In this document: positions 26,276 through 35,429 of the stretch, one piece after another
Position numbering within the stretch: position 1 is the first letter of the stretch
Layout: each line of letters begins with the position of its first letter
Origin: Candidatus Palauibacter poriticola
GTDB lineage: Bacteria; Gemmatimonadota; Gemmatimonadetes; Palauibacterales; Palauibacteraceae
DNA: 64,000 bases
Assembly (NCBI GenBank): GCA_012270965.1
Contig: JAAXHJ010000011.1
Span: 1-64,000, forward strand
Direction: 5' to 3'
The notes under the pieces: generated by a model
What the model was told of the DNA's origin: nothing
Database searches by the model: none
Seen by the model: only the letters and a program-made list of their open reading frames with translations
Made by a program: the position numbers and the translations under genes

Positions 26276-29062
26276 GACGGAAGCCGCTCGGCCGAGGGCC
26301 GCGGCTGGGTCGCGGACGGCTACAACGCGGGGTACGCCGAGGGGCTGGTCGAACGGACGCTCCGCGACCAGGGTGTGATCCCACCCCCGCTGGCGGGTTG
26401 GGACCCATCGGCGGAAGCGGTCATCGAGGTGCCGCTTGCGCCCACGCCCGCCGAGGCGCCGCCCGCCCGCACGCCCGCCGAGGCGGAGGTGGTGGCGACG
26501 GAGGACCTGCGGCTCGCCGCGATCGCCGGGGCCCTCGTCGAGGCGTACCGCGCGTACGGACACTTGGGGGCGCGCATCGACCCGCTCGGCTCCGAGCCTC
26601 CGAGGCACCCGCTCCTGCAACCCGAATACCACGGCATCCGCCACGACGAACTCGCGCGCGTGCCCGCCTCCGCCGTCTGGCTCAAGCACCTGGGCGACAA
26701 CGCCGCCGAAGTCGTCAACCGCCTCGAGGAGATCTACTGCGGCCCGATCGGCTACGAACTCGACCAGATGGAGAACCCGACCCAGCGCGACTGGCTCGTG
26801 GACTACATCGAGTCGCACCGCCACCGGCTGCTCATGAGCCGCGTGCGCGCGAAGGCGTGCCTCGAGTGGCTGACCCGCGTGGAGGGGCTGGAGAGCTTCC
26901 TGCACCGCACCTACCTCGGGAAGAAGCGGTTCTCCGTCGAGGGACTCGACATGCTGGTGCCCATGATGCGGGGGATCATCGGGAGCGCGGGCCGGCGCGG
27001 GGCGCGGCAAGTGTTCGTGGGAATGGCGCACCGCGGACGCCTGAACGTGCTGGCGCACGTCATGGGACTGTCCTACGAGTCGATCGTGGCCGAGTTCGAG
27101 GAGCAGGCCGCGCGCGGCATCATGACCGCGCTCCCGGAGCACGGATCCGGCGACGTCAAGTACCACGTGGGCGGCAGATCCCAAGTCGCGGAGGACGAGG
27201 TCGAGCTGGACGTGCGGCTCGCACCCAACCCGAGCCACCTCGAGCACGTGAACCCCGTCGTCCTCGGCATGGCCCGGGCCGCGCGCTTCACCGGCGAAGC
27301 CTCCGACTCGTCGGCCATCCTCCCCATCCTCATCCACGGCGACGCCTCCTTCGCGGGGCAGGGCGTCGTGGCGGAGACGCTGAACCTGTGTCGGCTGCGG
27401 GCCTACGAGACGGGCGGCACGCTTCACATCATCACGAACAACCAGCTCGGCTTCACCACCCTGCCCGGCGACAGCCGCTCGACGCGGTATGCGAGCGACC
27501 TCGCGCTCGGTTTCCGGCTACCGGTCGTGCATGTGAACGCGGACGACCCCGAGGCGTGCATGGCCGCGGTGCGGCTCGCCGTCGACTACCGGTTCGAGTT
27601 CGGAGAGGACTTGGTCATCGACCTCGTGGGCTACCGGCGCTACGGGCACAACGAAGGGGATGAACCCTCGTACACCCAGCCCATGATGTACGAGCGGATC
27701 GCCTCGCACCCGCGGGTGCGCGCGCGGTTTGCGGCCGTCGTCGTCGAGCGGGGGCTTCTCTCCCGCGACGAGGTCGACGCCATGGCGGCGGATGTGGACG
27801 CGGAACTCGAGGCGGCCAGGGGGGCGATCGCCGCGCACAAGGAAGCGGACGCACAGACGGGGGTGGCGCCGGACCCGAAACGGCTAATGGACCCCGCGGA
27901 ACCGCCGCGGCCGACCGGCCTTCCGGAGGCGAGGCTGCGCGAACTCAACGAGGCGATCCACTGTTGGCCCGACGATTTCGAGCCCTTCCACAAGCTCGGA
28001 CGGCAGTTGAAACGGCGTCGCGCGGCGTTGGACGGGGGGATCGACTGGGGGCATGCCGAGTCGCTCGCGCTGGCGGGCCTCCTCACGGAGGGCGTCCCGG
28101 TGCGGCTCACCGGCGAGGACACCGAACGCGGCACGTTCAGCCACCGCCACCTCGTGCTGCACGACGCCGGGGACGGCCGTCCGCACACGCCCATGGCGCA
28201 CCTCGAAGAGGGACAGGCCGCGTTCCGGATCGCGAACAGCCCGCTGTCCGAGGTCGCCACTCTCGGCTTCGAGTACGGCTTCTCCACGATCGCGGCCAAC
28301 GCGCTCGTCATGTGGGAGGCGCAGTTCGGCGACTTCGCCAACGTGGGGCAGGCGATCATCGACCAGTTCATCGTCTCGGGGCGCTCTAAGTGGGGTCTGG
28401 AGTCGCGGCTCGTCCTGCTCCTTCCGCACGGCTACGAGGGGCAGGGACCGGAACACTCGAGCGCCCGGCTGGAGCGTTTCCTGCAGCTCGCGGCGGAAGG
28501 CAACATCCGCATCGTGAACTGCACGACGCCCGCTCAGTACTTCCACGCACTGCGCTGGCAGGCGCTGCGCGCAACCTGCCGTCCCCTGATCGTGATGACG
28601 CCGAAGAGCCTGCTGCGCCACCCGCGCGCCCGCTCGACGATCGGCGATCTCACCGGCGGCGGCTTCCGCCCCGTGCTCCCCGACCCCGACTTCCGGGCCG
28701 ATCCGTCAAGCGTGGGCCGGGTCATCGTGTGCAGCGGGAAGGTCTACTTCGATCTCCTCGCTGAGGCCTCCCCCGCGCACGAGATTCCGATCCTGCGCGT
28801 CGAGCAGCCCTATTCCTTCCCGGCCGTGGAACTCGGAGCGGCCCTTGCGCCGTATCCTGAGACGGCGGAAGTCTGTTGGGTCCAGGAGGAACCGGAGAAC
28901 ATGGGGGCATGGACGTTCATGCGACCGCACATGCGAGAACTCATCGGCCGCGAGCCGGTCTACATCGGCCGCCCCGAACGTGCCAGCCCGGCCGAGGGCT
29001 ACTTCGGCAAACACGTCCGCCGCCAACGGCACTTGCTCCGCGCGGCCCTGAGGTTAGACTGA
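26267..29062 (+). CDS. sucA: 2-oxoglutarate dehydrogenase E1 component
   Basis: 931 residues, full length. Thiamine-diphosphate-dependent E1o: GMAHRGRLNVLAHVMG (about residue 250), GDASFAGQGVVAETLNL (about 358), HIITNNQLGFTT (about 388) and HNEGDEPSYTQPMMY are diagnostic, followed by the C-terminal transketolase-like half (LLLPHGYEGQGPEHSSARLE). It decarboxylates 2-oxoglutarate and passes succinyl to the E2 lipoyl group in the TCA cycle. The E2 and E3 genes are not adjacent. It starts with GTG within a tandem repeat. An Ala/Pro-rich linker lies at about residues 50-75. Confidence 0.96.
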   Translation: MSEDGSRSAEGRGWVADGYNAGYAEGLVERTLRDQGVIPPPLAGWDPSAEAVIEVPLAPTPAEAPPARTPAEAEVVATEDLRLAAIAGALVEAYRAYGHLGARIDPLGSEPPRHPLLQPEYHGIRHDELARVPASAVWLKHLGDNAAEVVNRLEEIYCGPIGYELDQMENPTQRDWLVDYIESHRHRLLMSRVRAKACLEWLTRVEGLESFLHRTYLGKKRFSVEGLDMLVPMMRGIIGSAGRRGARQVFVGMAHRGRLNVLAHVMGLSYESIVAEFEEQAARGIMTALPEHGSGDVKYHVGGRSQVAEDEVELDVRLAPNPSHLEHVNPVVLGMARAARFTGEASDSSAILPILIHGDASFAGQGVVAETLNLCRLRAYETGGTLHIITNNQLGFTTLPGDSRSTRYASDLALGFRLPVVHVNADDPEACMAAVRLAVDYRFEFGEDLVIDLVGYRRYGHNEGDEPSYTQPMMYERIASHPRVRARFAAVVVERGLLSRDEVDAMAADVDAELEAARGAIAAHKEADAQTGVAPDPKRLMDPAEPPRPTGLPEARLRELNEAIHCWPDDFEPFHKLGRQLKRRRAALDGGIDWGHAESLALAGLLTEGVPVRLTGEDTERGTFSHRHLVLHDAGDGRPHTPMAHLEEGQAAFRIANSPLSEVATLGFEYGFSTIAANALVMWEAQFGDFANVGQAIIDQFIVSGRSKWGLESRLVLLLPHGYEGQGPEHSSARLERFLQLAAEGNIRIVNCTTPAQYFHALRWQALRATCRPLIVMTPKSLLRHPRARSTIGDLTGGGFRPVLPDPDFRADPSSVGRVIVCSGKVYFDLLAEASPAHEIPILRVEQPYSFPAVELGAALAPYPETAEVCWVQEEPENMGAWTFMRPHMRELIGREPVYIGRPERASPAEGYFGKHVRRQRHLLRAALRLD

Positions 29063-29102
29063 ACACGCGTTCCCTGCCCGCACCCCGTAGCCGGAGAGTG
29101 AC

Positions 29103-30518
29103 ATGCTTGGCTCCCAGCCCTTTCCGACGCTGGACCACCTCAGAGAGAGGTGCCAAATTGAAGACCGGGGCCACGACCGTGGCAACGACGGCGAACCTCC
29201 GGCGACCCAGTCGGGTCTCGATCCGGTCGAGACGGAGATCTTCGGGCACTGCAATAGCTATTACTCGGAACTACTGGACGAGTACCGGCGGAAGCAATTG
29301 GCATTCGATGAGGTCCGTAAAGGCAGCCGCGTCACGCCGAGCCAGCTTGATGCGGACGTGGACCAAGCCTGTACCGAGATCCGGAATACCTACGGCAGGC
29401 ACCGAGAAGACCTTCGCACCCAAGCGAAGGAGGCGAGAGGCGCGATCGAGGAGTTGAACCGCTTCAAAGAGGAAAACGAGATCTCCCGCCCACCGGAGAT
29501 TCCGGACAGCACCAAGCTTTCGTGGGGCATTCTCGGCGTCATCGTGCTGTTGGAAACGCTGATCAACGGGTTTTTCTTCGGAGAGCAGCTTCCAGGGGGA
29601 ACCTTCGCCGGAGTTAGCCAAGCCGTGCTCATCAGCCTCGGTAACGTGCTGGTGATCGGTCTGCTTGGGAAACTGCTGATCGGGCGGATTGTACATCGTC
29701 TCTCGCTGCACAGATTCGCCGGCTGGGTCGGCTTGCTCGCCGCCGTTGTGCCCCTCGCGCTCGCCTTCAACCTCGGCGTGGCCCACTATCGCGACGCGCT
29801 CCCCGAGGATTATCCCGGTTACGAGGCGGAATGCTACCGGATCGACGACGACGGCGTGAGTGGTCCCACCGAGGCCGATCAGGAGGCCTTGTGCCTGCTC
29901 CGCACTTCTACCTTTCTTCTGTCCGGCTTCAAGTCCTACCTGCTTCTTCTTGTAGGGTTGGCCATGTGCGTGGTCGCCATTTGGGATTGGACCTTCCACA
30001 TGAACGATCCCTATCCGGGGTACGGCAAGAGAGAGCGAGAGCGCCGGAAGAAGGAGAATTGGCTCGATGTGGCGAAGGATGACGCTACGGCCGAGTTGGA
30101 GGCCGTGCATCGAGACAGCGTTGCGCACCAGAACGCGGCTTTCGAAGATCCGGTAGCGCGCCGTCAGCGCCTGATCGCCGCGTATAGGGATGTCTGTACC
30201 TTCGCGGACCAAGTCCGCAACCGGCGAGACGATCTTGAGGTGAGCTGTACCGGGGCGATCCAGTTGTATCGCGGGGCCAACATCGCGGCGAGGCCGGAGG
30301 AATTCAGAACGGCGACTCCGGATCATTGGGAGGAACCTTGGACGGCACCTTGGGATGTTCCGGAACGGCCGCCGAAGCCCGACTGGGGGACGGCGGCGGA
30401 CGCCGAAGAGGCGAAGGAGAGCGCCACGCAAGCCAAGCGCGCGCGGACCGCCCGTCTCGATGCATGCCACAAGGAGATGATGACCGACATGAGGCGCACC
30501 ACCAAGCTCCATGGCTAA
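29103..30518 (+). CDS. Four-TM protein with cytoplasmic helical domains (system gene 1)
   Basis: 471 residues; GGAGAG lies four bases before the ATG. The N-terminal 50-125 region is charged and helical (probable coiled coil). Four hydrophobic helices sit at about 139-158 (WGILGVIVLLETLINGFFFG), 168-195, 205-227 and 275-295. The C-terminal 170 residues are charged helix with a Trp/Pro-rich insert (WEEPWTAPWDVPERPPKPDW). No known family is recognised. It overlaps the next gene by eight bases and begins a four-gene coupled set in a lower-GC stretch. It may be the scaffold or effector of that set; function unknown. Confidence 0.75.
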   Translation: MLGSQPFPTLDHLRERCQIEDRGHDRGNDGEPPATQSGLDPVETEIFGHCNSYYSELLDEYRRKQLAFDEVRKGSRVTPSQLDADVDQACTEIRNTYGRHREDLRTQAKEARGAIEELNRFKEENEISRPPEIPDSTKLSWGILGVIVLLETLINGFFFGEQLPGGTFAGVSQAVLISLGNVLVIGLLGKLLIGRIVHRLSLHRFAGWVGLLAAVVPLALAFNLGVAHYRDALPEDYPGYEAECYRIDDDGVSGPTEADQEALCLLRTSTFLLSGFKSYLLLLVGLAMCVVAIWDWTFHMNDPYPGYGKRERERRKKENWLDVAKDDATAELEAVHRDSVAHQNAAFEDPVARRQRLIAAYRDVCTFADQVRNRRDDLEVSCTGAIQLYRGANIAARPEEFRTATPDHWEEPWTAPWDVPERPPKPDWGTAADAEEAKESATQAKRARTARLDACHKEMMTDMRRTTKLHG

Positions 30519-31338
30519 ACCGAGAGGCAGGTCCAAGCGGGAGGAGATGGCTCGGCAGAATCGGATCGCATACATTTTGTTCGGCTTGCTCGTTGTCGTC
30601 GCGGCGATCTTTGCGTCGCAGATCCTGAACGGCGAGCCAGCACTCGATGGGGAAGGCTGCCCCGTGCACCGAAACTATCCGACTCAGGCTGCGGTCCTCC
30701 TCGACCCTTCCGATCCTCTGAATACGCCTCAGAGTTTCGTCGCGCGCCGGATCGTGGGCGCAGTGGACCGCAACGCGCCGGCGATGACCGAAGTCAAAAC
30801 GTTCTCCGTCGCGCAGGCCGGCCGCCAGGACACGATACCGCACCATCGCATGTGTAAACCTGTGCACTTCGACAGTATCCCACCGATCCGACGGTGGACG
30901 GTGAATCGCCGCATGATGGAGGAGGCGTATGACAAATACCAAGAGACGTTTCGCCAGAGCTTGAGCGGGGTGCTCCAGCAACCCGGCGATACCGTATCGC
31001 CGATCCTCGAGGCGATCCAGACCTCCGTGCTCAGCGCCTTTCCTCCCCGCGATGCAGAGACGCCGCGGTGGCTAGTGGTTGTGTCCGATATGGCGCAGAA
31101 CTCCGATTGCTGGACGGTTTACGGCAACCCAGCGAACACGAGCTTTCTCGACCTCTCGCGACGGCCGTGTTTCCGTTCTCTCCGTGTGAATCTGAGCAAC
31201 GTGCGCGTGACCATCTACCAGCTTGCTCGCCGTGGCCGCACCGGTCGCATTCAGCGGCGGAACCTGAGACAGTTCTGGGACGATTACTTCCTCGACATGG
31301 GTGCTGATACCCCGAACTGGGTGGACGTCGAAGGATGA
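30511..31338 (+). CDS. Membrane-anchored vWA-like protein (system gene 2)
   Basis: 275 residues. A basic N-terminus, then one helix (RIAYILFGLLVVVAAIFASQ, about 19-38) and an exported or membrane-proximal domain. The strand AAVLLDPSDPLN (about 60-71), helix SPILEAIQTSVLSAF, strand RWLVVVSDMAQNSD and strand VRVTIYQLARRG follow the order of a von Willebrand A fold. The DPSDP sequence stands where the metal-site DxSxS would be, so the site is degenerate. It overlaps gene 1 by eight bases and gene 3 by four (ATGA). A partner-binding role is a guess. Confidence 0.7.
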   Translation: MAKPRGRSKREEMARQNRIAYILFGLLVVVAAIFASQILNGEPALDGEGCPVHRNYPTQAAVLLDPSDPLNTPQSFVARRIVGAVDRNAPAMTEVKTFSVAQAGRQDTIPHHRMCKPVHFDSIPPIRRWTVNRRMMEEAYDKYQETFRQSLSGVLQQPGDTVSPILEAIQTSVLSAFPPRDAETPRWLVVVSDMAQNSDCWTVYGNPANTSFLDLSRRPCFRSLRVNLSNVRVTIYQLARRGRTGRIQRRNLRQFWDDYFLDMGADTPNWVDVEG

Positions 31339-32618
31339 AGAGCGAGGCAGAACGGCTGGCCGAGGGCCGACACGATCACCGCAGGACTTGGATGGCGTCG
31401 CTGATCGCGGGGGGCATCACGATTGCGGTGTGCCACTTTCTGAACAGCGGCCCTTGGTGGCCGGCCAGCATTCTCTCCGTGACGATGCTGCTTCATGGCA
31501 TTGCCGCTCACAGAAACCGACATGTGTCTGCCGACACCAAGGGAGACGGCATCTACTATTTGGGCTTTCTCTTCACATTCGGCGCCATGCTCTCCGCTTT
31601 GCTTGGTCTGGTGCCTACCGAGAACGACAACGTCGGCATCATTCGCAACTTTGGCGTCGCATTGACCACGACGATCTTAGGACTTGCGGGACGTGTGTGG
31701 TTCGCGATGTCGAAGGAAGCGTCTGGCGATGAGGCCAAAACAGAAATCGATCTGTTAGTGAATGAAATCGGCAAGATCAGGACCCAGGTGGGATCCCTAC
31801 GCCAGCAACTGGAGGCGCATGTAGATCTCCTCACTGGGTTCGCCGGGGGTTTTCAGGAGGCCACGCGGTCGATCATCGCGACGTTCAAGCAAACGACAGA
31901 CGATGCAGCGGGGGTTGCCGACGATCTGACGGAGGTGGCCGGACGAACACGGGAATTAGCTTCTAATGCGACATCCGATATGGAAGTCGGTACGACCGCC
32001 ATGGCGGACGCTTCTAGGCGCGTCACGGATTCCTTTGCGCAGCTTTCGGGGGCGCTGGACAGGTTCGGAGGCGGGTTTCCGGATGTCGGTGCCAACGCTA
32101 GGAAGGCGGTCCGAGCGTTGAGTGAAGTCGTCGAGGCTACACAGTCGATGGCCCGAGACATGCGTCGCGGGGCGGCGGAGGCAGAGGAGGGAGTCAGGCA
32201 TATCGCGACCACCGGCCCGTTGATAGCCGGACTTCAGGCAGAAATCGAACGTGCCACGGTATCCCTCCGGGAAGCGATCAACGGACTCACGAGGCACCTC
32301 TCCGTCCTCGGCAACGACGCGACGGGAGCGGGTGTGACGCTACAGTTGCTGTCGACCGTTGGCGAGGACATCCGCAGTACTGCGGAGCTAGCCGCGGGGT
32401 TGAAAAACGAAGTACACCTGCTAAGTGTGGCTACGATCGAGGCCAGAAAGTCACTGACTGCGGTTTCCACTGCGGGACGCGGGATGGCCGACCGGCTTGA
32501 CGGGGACTTGTCCTCACTGCTGCGTGGTGTCGGGGTCGACGGTCGATCGAATCACGGTACCAAAGGAGCCATTTCCATGCTGGGAAGGTTCTTCCGCCGC
32601 CGCCCTCGACACTCCTAA
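31335..32618 (+). CDS. MotA/ExbB-like 4-TM protein with long coiled-coil tail (system gene 3)
   Basis: 427 residues. Helices lie at about 18-36, 40-58, 72-93 (YYLGFLFTFGAMLSALLGL) and 101-125 (FGVALTTTILGLAGRVWF). The last two resemble TM3/TM4 of MotA/TolQ/ExbB stators, with Thr residues and a GLA pattern facing the pore. Residues about 135-410 form a heptad-rich tail reminiscent of ZorA and of chemoreceptor-like coiled coils. It has no significant similarity that I can name, so the ion-channel idea is inference. Codon third positions are much less GC-rich than in flanking genes. It is coupled to gene 2 by ATGA, and gene 4 follows after nine bases. Confidence 0.7.
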   Translation: MKSEAERLAEGRHDHRRTWMASLIAGGITIAVCHFLNSGPWWPASILSVTMLLHGIAAHRNRHVSADTKGDGIYYLGFLFTFGAMLSALLGLVPTENDNVGIIRNFGVALTTTILGLAGRVWFAMSKEASGDEAKTEIDLLVNEIGKIRTQVGSLRQQLEAHVDLLTGFAGGFQEATRSIIATFKQTTDDAAGVADDLTEVAGRTRELASNATSDMEVGTTAMADASRRVTDSFAQLSGALDRFGGGFPDVGANARKAVRALSEVVEATQSMARDMRRGAAEAEEGVRHIATTGPLIAGLQAEIERATVSLREAINGLTRHLSVLGNDATGAGVTLQLLSTVGEDIRSTAELAAGLKNEVHLLSVATIEARKSLTAVSTAGRGMADRLDGDLSSLLRGVGVDGRSNHGTKGAISMLGRFFRRRPRHS

Positions 32619-32627
32619 GGCGGAACC

Positions 32628-33890
32628 ATGCTGCCGGCTGAACAAACGCATTATCGACGAGGACTCGCACTCGGTATGACGCTGGCGGAGCTGTTCAGCG
32701 TCATTGTCTTCATCCTGCTCTTGATGGCCGCGTTCTTCCTGACCGTGGCTAGGGCCGGACAAAATGAGGCCGAGGCGGAACGAGATAAAGCTCTTGTGGA
32801 TCTTGAGATCATACGCGCTCTGGTTGCCGAAAGCGGAAGCGAGTCGTTTGCCGACGCGGATGTTTGGATCGCCCAAACGCTTCGTCTTCGCGAGGATACG
32901 CTGCGATTAAGGCGTGAGTTGGATTCCGCTCGGCGGCGCGAGGAGCTGGCGATGGAGCAACTGAGCGCCGTTCGCCGTAGCGCAAACCCGAACGGCAGCG
33001 CTGGGGACTCGGACGATGAACGCGACTTGGGCAGGGAGGTAGCCGAGCTGCGGGTGGAACACGCTGCGGTGAGCGCCGAACGTGACGCGGCTCAAGAGCG
33101 GGCCGACGAGGCCGAAGCGCGGGCCCGTGAAAACAAGGCAACAATTGAGAACGAGCGCAGGCTGTCCGATGCCGCACGTCAGCTGATGGGTCGTGACGGG
33201 CGGCTGTCGCCCCAGGAGGCCGATTCGATCATGGAGGGTGCGGCACGTGTAGGGGTTCTGCAGGACAGTCTCCGGGCTGCGCGCCGCGCCGTGGCCGAAC
33301 GATTGGGTGAACTTCGCGAACTGCGACGCGAGTATTCGGGAGGCACGACCATAGATTCGCTGCGCCAGGAACTACGCCGCTGGAATGCGGACGTGAGCTT
33401 GCTCAACGACCTCCGAGAAAACGTCGCCTCGGCTGAGCGGGGTCGGGAGCGAGCGGAACGAGATCGAGATCAGGCGATCGAGCGGGCCGAGTACCGGGAG
33501 CAGGAGATCGAGCGACTGAAAGCTGGTGGGGGCATCGATCCGCCTCCGTGTTGGTCCACAGACGGGCGCCCCGAATACATCTTCCGAGTGACACTCACCG
33601 ATGTAGGTTTTCGAATGACTACGGTTGCCACCCCACAGCGGTGGGCACAAGATCCCGACGCGAGGGCCGTCGCAGGGGCGGTTGAAGAGGACTCCGAGCT
33701 CACCTCGACCGATTTCGCGAGGGTGGCCCTCCCGTTGTATCGTCTGGGGGCGAGCAGTACCGAAACTTGGGGTGCCCGAGGATGCCGGTACTACGTAGAA
33801 GTCAAGGACAATACGGGAACGGACAAGGATGTATACAAGAATCGAATGCAGCTGCTCGAAAGGTATTTCTTCTATCGCCGCGTTGACTGA
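32628..33890 (+). CDS. Single-TM coiled-coil protein, MotB/ZorB-like topology (system gene 4)
   Basis: 420 residues. The N-terminus has one helix (LALGMTLAELFSVIVFILLL, about 14-41) with Glu21 near its start, like the proton-carrying acidic residue in MotB/ExbD/TolR/ZorB helices. A long charged coiled coil follows (about 45-300). The C-terminal 115 residues form a separate globular domain (PPPCWSTDGRPEYIFRVTL to GCRYYVEVKDNTG and LERYFFYRR). No OmpA-type peptidoglycan-binding domain is visible. Paired with gene 3, it suggests an ion-driven or signalling membrane complex. I recognise the domain layout but no characterised family. Confidence 0.7.
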   Translation: MLPAEQTHYRRGLALGMTLAELFSVIVFILLLMAAFFLTVARAGQNEAEAERDKALVDLEIIRALVAESGSESFADADVWIAQTLRLREDTLRLRRELDSARRREELAMEQLSAVRRSANPNGSAGDSDDERDLGREVAELRVEHAAVSAERDAAQERADEAEARARENKATIENERRLSDAARQLMGRDGRLSPQEADSIMEGAARVGVLQDSLRAARRAVAERLGELRELRREYSGGTTIDSLRQELRRWNADVSLLNDLRENVASAERGRERAERDRDQAIERAEYREQEIERLKAGGGIDPPPCWSTDGRPEYIFRVTLTDVGFRMTTVATPQRWAQDPDARAVAGAVEEDSELTSTDFARVALPLYRLGASSTETWGARGCRYYVEVKDNTGTDKDVYKNRMQLLERYFFYRRVD

Positions 33891-33954
33891 TTCGTCGTAT
33901 TCCACTCTACTTCATAGGCGATGTCGCCGCGGAGATCGCGTTTCCCCAAGGCGA

Positions 33955-34187
33955 TCAAGCTTTCATCTCGGGTCCTCCAGCTGGAGTTGCCAGAGTTTCG
34001 GGCGCGATGGCGACGACGTCCCAGTTCGGCCGCCTGCCCGCCGACAGCGCGACGCAGACAACGTCGCCCTCGGCGGCGGCGCGGGGGAGCCGGGAGCGAG
34101 GCACGTTCTAGTCGGGGACATCCGTCACGTTTTGCATCAGCACGGCCGCGTAGCCCTTCGAGGCGGTCGATGACGTAGCTATAATAG
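33955..34187 (-). pseudogene. Decayed DUF3006-like gene
   Basis: Just downstream of the ComEC-like gene. One frame gives YVIDRLEG. The continuation is in another frame (YAAVLMQNVTDVPD), interrupted by a TAG and resuming with NVPRSRLPRAAAEGDVVCVA to a TGA at 33957-33955. The pattern VIDRxEGxYAVV...VPRSxLPxxAxEGDV is that of DUF3006 proteins, small partners usually encoded next to ComEC-like MBL hydrolases. At least one frameshift and one in-frame stop are present, so it is unlikely to be functional. Confidence 0.65.
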
Positions 34188-35180
34188 ATCCTTTCTGGGC
34201 CGCTCACCTTCCCTGGCGGTCGGTGGGTTCGGAGGCAATGACCTCGTAGCGGCTGTCTGGATATCCGAGGACCGTGACGGTGCCGTGGCGGTCCGATACA
34301 CGTCGGCGAACGCGCCGTACAGCTCCAACGCCTCGGGATGCGGGTGGCCGTATACGTTACCGTCGCCAACGGAGATCACCACCACCTCCGGGCGTGCCAC
34401 CTCTAGGTACTCCAAGGTGACGCCGTTGCGGCTCCCATGGTGTGGCGCCTTAAGGAGCGTGATGTCGGGTACGGCATCCTTCCGCAGCAGCCACGTCAGC
34501 TGCTCGACCTCGGAGTCGCCGCTGAAAAAGGCCGCAAACGAGCCGAGACGCAGGATGAGGCCGATGGACCGGTTGTTCTGGTCGTCGGCCGCGATCCAAG
34601 GAGCGGTATCGGCAGGAGCATCTGGTAGGGAATCAGTCGCAGTTTCCACAGCGAGCTCGGCGATGGCCGAACTTGGCGGAAAGGGGGCGGCGGAGAGCAC
34701 TTCGAGCGTGGCATCGCCAAGCGTGATCGTGCGGGAGTCGGCGTTCAGGTACTTGATCTCCGGCCTCGGTTGGAGCGCCTCCAACAACCGCCGGTAGATT
34801 ATGGACGTGTGCGGGATGCCGTTGTCCATGTAGAAGCGGATCGGGAAGGCCTCTAGGACGGCCGTCATGCCGCCGATGTGGTCGGCATGGGCGTGGCTCG
34901 CGACGAGGAGGTCGATCGCCGTGACTCCCCGCTCCCGGAGTGCGGCCGTCGGGGAAGGCAAGCCCGCGTCCAAGAGGGCCGTCTGACCCGCCGGTGCCTG
35001 GATGAGCACCGCGTCGGCCTGCCCGACATCTAGGAACGTGATCCGGACGGGTGTCCCGGCGACGGTCGCTGTTCCGAGTTCGGCATCAGCCCCCGCTTCC
35101 TGAGCGGCAAAACCGGCATCGCACGCGAGCGTGAACCCAAGCGTGGCCCCGAGCACCAAAACGGTCGTCAGCTGGCCCAT
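34179..35180 (-). CDS. ComEC/Rec2-like MBL-fold lipoprotein with frameshifted C-terminus
   Basis: 333 residues from ATG 35180. A lipoprotein signal ends in GFTLAC. The MBL domain matches the soluble C-terminal domain of ComEC: ITFLDVGQADAVLIQAP, SHAHADHIGGM (zinc motif), FFSGDSEVEQL and LLKAPHHGSRNG. Up to ADVYRT (about 34295) it follows the family; after that the reading frame shown is non-homologous. The other frame continues DRHGTVTVLGYPDSRYEVIA to a TGA at 34206-34204, the expected family end. Loss of one GACC unit (four bases) would explain it. Residual activity is possible, since the metal site is intact. Confidence 0.8.
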   Translation of the reverse strand: MGQLTTVLVLGATLGFTLACDAGFAAQEAGADAELGTATVAGTPVRITFLDVGQADAVLIQAPAGQTALLDAGLPSPTAALRERGVTAIDLLVASHAHADHIGGMTAVLEAFPIRFYMDNGIPHTSIIYRRLLEALQPRPEIKYLNADSRTITLGDATLEVLSAAPFPPSSAIAELAVETATDSLPDAPADTAPWIAADDQNNRSIGLILRLGSFAAFFSGDSEVEQLTWLLRKDAVPDITLLKAPHHGSRNGVTLEYLEVARPEVVVISVGDGNVYGHPHPEALELYGAFADVYRTATAPSRSSDIQTAATRSLPPNPPTAREGERPRKDLL

Positions 35181-35429
35181 GCGGGCGCGAAATACAAGCC
35201 GACGAACTCCCCGTGCGAATGCTACGGGCGTTGTGCGAACGACCGGCCGCGCCCGCCGCGTTCCAGACCCGGTAAGGGGAAAGCCAACGATAGCCATACC
35301 GACTTTCACGGCAGCGACATCGGCCCTCCGGCCCGCTCCGCGACTCGCAGCCGCGAGACCCGAAGCTCGTTCCGTACCGCAGGCGACCCAATGGGCTATC
35401 GACTTCGGCAGCACCCGTCGTCCGGTCCA

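Noticed and set aside
24791-27427. A long minus-strand open frame opposite the MBL gene and sucA
   Set aside because: It is antisense to two well-supported genes on the plus strand; high GC leaves few stops in shadow frames.
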